Shown one piece after another: positions 62,459 through 64,000 of a stretch of 64,000 nt of DNA. The DNA lies in contig NZ_MUNO01000050.1 of NCBI RefSeq assembly GCF_002001015.1, forward strand, positions 102,419 to 166,418. The letters are read 5' to 3'. Every line of letters begins with the position of its first letter. Within the stretch, counting starts at the first letter, position 1. Source of the stretch: Polaromonas sp. A23. Lineage in GTDB: Bacteria > Pseudomonadota > Gammaproteobacteria > Burkholderiales > Burkholderiaceae_C. The position numbers and the translations under genes are program-made. The notes beneath the pieces were generated by a model that worked only from the letters and a program-made list of their open reading frames with translations, did not search any database and was not told the origin of the DNA.

Positions 62459-62980
62459 ATGAAACCTACAGTACTTCTTTCAATTTCAGTCGTCTTTTTT
62501 GCCAGCAGCGTTTCCAGTGCCTTTGCGCAGGAACGGATCTACCGTTGTGTCGGCAAGGAGGGCAAGACGCCCGAGTACATCAACAACGCCAAGGATGCCC
62601 AAGCGCGGGGGTGCAAGCAGATCGAAGGCGGCAACGTCACTGTGGTGTCTGGATCGCTGGGTGCCCGGCCCGCTGCAGTACGTGTTGCAGCGGCGGCGCA
62701 GGCGTCGCCTGCATCGAGCAACGAAGAGCAGCGAGCGCGTGACAGCGATACACGTGGCATCCTTGAAACGGAACTGCGCAAAGCCGAAGCCAGGCTTGCC
62801 GAGCAGCAAAAAGAGTTCAACAGCGGCCAGCCGGAAAAGCAGGGCATCGAGGGGCGCAACTACCAGCGTTATCTCGACCGCGTCGCCGAGATGAAAGAAA
62901 GCATTGCGCGCAACGAGAGCGATATTGCCGGCCTGAAGCGGGAAATCTCTCGTTTACCGCCCAGCACCACACGGCAATAA
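62459..62980 (+). CDS. Exported DUF4124-like protein
   Basis: 173 residues from the ATG at 62459. A signal peptide (MKPTVLLSISVVFFASSVSS then AFAQ) is followed by ERIYRCVGKEGKTPEYINNA with paired cysteines, as in DUF4124 proteins. A coiled-coil rich in Glu/Arg/Lys comes last (RAELRKAEARL-type helices). It lies between glnA and ntrB, which is common in Burkholderiales. Function unknown. Confidence 0.72.
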   Translation: MKPTVLLSISVVFFASSVSSAFAQERIYRCVGKEGKTPEYINNAKDAQARGCKQIEGGNVTVVSGSLGARPAAVRVAAAAQASPASSNEEQRARDSDTRGILETELRKAEARLAEQQKEFNSGQPEKQGIEGRNYQRYLDRVAEMKESIARNESDIAGLKREISRLPPSTTRQ

Positions 62981-63016
62981 GCTTTTCTTCCTGCGTTCTG
63001 CGTCAGAATAGGTGGC

Positions 63017-64000
63017 TTGAAAAAGCCCAATCTTTTTGCCTCCGCCCCGGTTTCGGTCGTCTCCCGCTTCCAGTCCTTTGACCTTCTGGCCACGCTGGTC
63101 GCCGTGGTGCGCACCAACGGTGTGGTCGTATTTGCCAACGCAGCCCTGGAAGATGCCCTGGGTACCTCGCGCCGGACCATCGAAGGCTCACAACTCCCCG
63201 ACTGTTTTACCGAGCCGCACATCCTGCACAACGCGCTGGAAGGCGCAGGGAGCAACGAGTTTGCCGCGCTGCGGTATGACGCCTGGCTCAAGCCTCTGAA
63301 TCGCGAGCCCATGCCTGTGCATGTAGTGGTGGCTCAGACGGATACCCCCGGGGAAGCGATTGTGGAGTTGCTGCCACTGGAGCAGCAAGCCAAGCAGGAC
63401 CGGGAAGAGCGCCTGATCGACCAGGCCCAGGCCAACAAGGAGTTGATTCGCAACCTGGCGCATGAGATCAAGAACCCGCTGGGCGGCATCCGCGGTGCGG
63501 CCCAGTTGCTGCAGATGGAGATTCAATCCCGGGAGTTGACCGAGTACACACAGGTCATCATCCACGAAGCCGACCGCCTGCAATCGCTGGTGGACCGGTT
63601 GCTGGCACCGCACCGTCGGCCCCACCTTGTGGGCGACGTCAATATCCACGAGGTATGCGAACGCGTCCGCTCGCTGATTCTGGCGGAGTTTCCCCGTGGC
63701 CTGCGCGTGATGCGGGACTACGACATTTCGATTCCCGATTTCCGCGGTGACCGGGAGCAGCTGATCCAGGCGGTCCTCAATATTGCGCATAACGCCGCGC
63801 AAGCGCTAGCCGAGCGTATTGCGGGGGGCGACGCGGAGATCATTTTCAGAACAAGAATTGCCCGGCAGGTAACTTTTGGCAAGCAGCGTTATCGCCTGGC
63901 ATTGGAATTGCATGTTATGGACAATGGACCGGGTGTTCCGGACTCCATCAAGGACCGCATCTTCTATCCCCTGATCTCGGGGCGGGAAGGTGGATCGGGG
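63017..64000 (+). CDS. glnL: Nitrogen regulation sensor kinase NtrB (partial, C-terminus off window)
   Basis: 328 residues visible from the TTG at 63017, preceded by AGGTGG. A PAS domain (residues about 18-125) is followed by the H-box NLAHEIKNPLGGIRGAAQLL with the phosphorylated His. An N-box region IAHNAAQALAERI and the G1 box DNGPGVPDSIKDRIFYP come next. The frame is open to the window end. NtrB phosphorylates NtrC under nitrogen limitation, which should act on the sites upstream of glnA. Also called ntrB. Confidence 0.93.
   Translation, partial: MKKPNLFASAPVSVVSRFQSFDLLATLVAVVRTNGVVVFANAALEDALGTSRRTIEGSQLPDCFTEPHILHNALEGAGSNEFAALRYDAWLKPLNREPMPVHVVVAQTDTPGEAIVELLPLEQQAKQDREERLIDQAQANKELIRNLAHEIKNPLGGIRGAAQLLQMEIQSRELTEYTQVIIHEADRLQSLVDRLLAPHRRPHLVGDVNIHEVCERVRSLILAEFPRGLRVMRDYDISIPDFRGDREQLIQAVLNIAHNAAQALAERIAGGDAEIIFRTRIARQVTFGKQRYRLALELHVMDNGPGVPDSIKDRIFYPLISGREGGSG

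Overview
The window looks like chromosomal DNA from a Burkholderiales bacterium, most likely the family Comamonadaceae (Polaromonas/Rhodoferax-like). The signs are high GC, the gyrA-pheA-tyrA-aroA/cmk-rpsA-ihfB-lapAB-hldE-hldD gene order, a fused aroA-cmk gene, a tmRNA with the tag ANDERFALAA, class I PHA genes and an NtrBC-controlled glnA. No database search was possible, so names rest on motifs, lengths and gene order.

Layout. 1-13.6 kb is a leftward core block: LPS heptose synthesis (hldD, hldE kinase), LPS assembly (lapA, lapB), ihfB, rpsA, the aroA-cmk fusion, tyrA, pheA, a gyrA-coupled small secreted protein and gyrA. 13.7-18.3 kb holds a short OmpA-like protein, ubiG, gph, tmRNA, rdgC and a NUDIX gene. 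18.3-30.9 kb is a catabolic region. One leftward operon converts 3-hydroxybenzoate to gentisate and on to fumarylpyruvate cleavage; it faces a MarR gene across a perfect 28-bp palindrome. A second leftward operon (Rieske oxygenase, glutamine-synthetase-like ligase, ferredoxin, small ABM protein) faces a GntR gene and azlCD. It looks like an amine-glutamylating oxygenase pathway of unknown substrate. 30.9-37.9 kb holds a reductase, a maleylpyruvate/maleylacetoacetate isomerase, pgeF and phaC-phaA-phaB.

37.9-49.2 kb is an accessory segment of lower, mixed composition: a membrane gene broken at a G8 tract, a secreted hydrolase, an antiporter fragment, a complete Gabija-type anti-phage pair (gajA, gajB), a secreted phospholipase-A2-like protein paired with a 999-aa secreted TPR metalloprotease, and an orphan RTX-toxin acyltransferase with a probable frameshift. 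49.2-52.5 kb has merR, tRNA-Pro(GGG) and an AT3-SGNH acyltransferase flanked by G5 repeat clusters, possibly the remnant of a tRNA-linked element. 52.5-64 kb returns to ordinary genes and ends with glnA, preceded by two NtrC sites and a sigma-54 promoter, and a partial ntrB.

The most striking feature is not a gene. Two dispersed short repeat families run through the window and are often inside proteins. Family B (about 55 bp, core GATAGCTGCT ... ATAAGGGC ... GGC.AAAA) has nine copies. Five are translated: as an AroA segment, the N-terminus of a ferredoxin, a PgeF segment, the signal peptide of a polysaccharide deacetylase and the tail of an EI24-type membrane protein. All sense copies use one frame and both antisense copies use one frame. 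Family A (about 100 bp, GC-rich) is translated, again in one frame, inside AroA-Cmk and inside a molybdopterin-binding-domain protein. This resembles a protein-invading repeat system, comparable in principle to Rickettsia palindromic elements.
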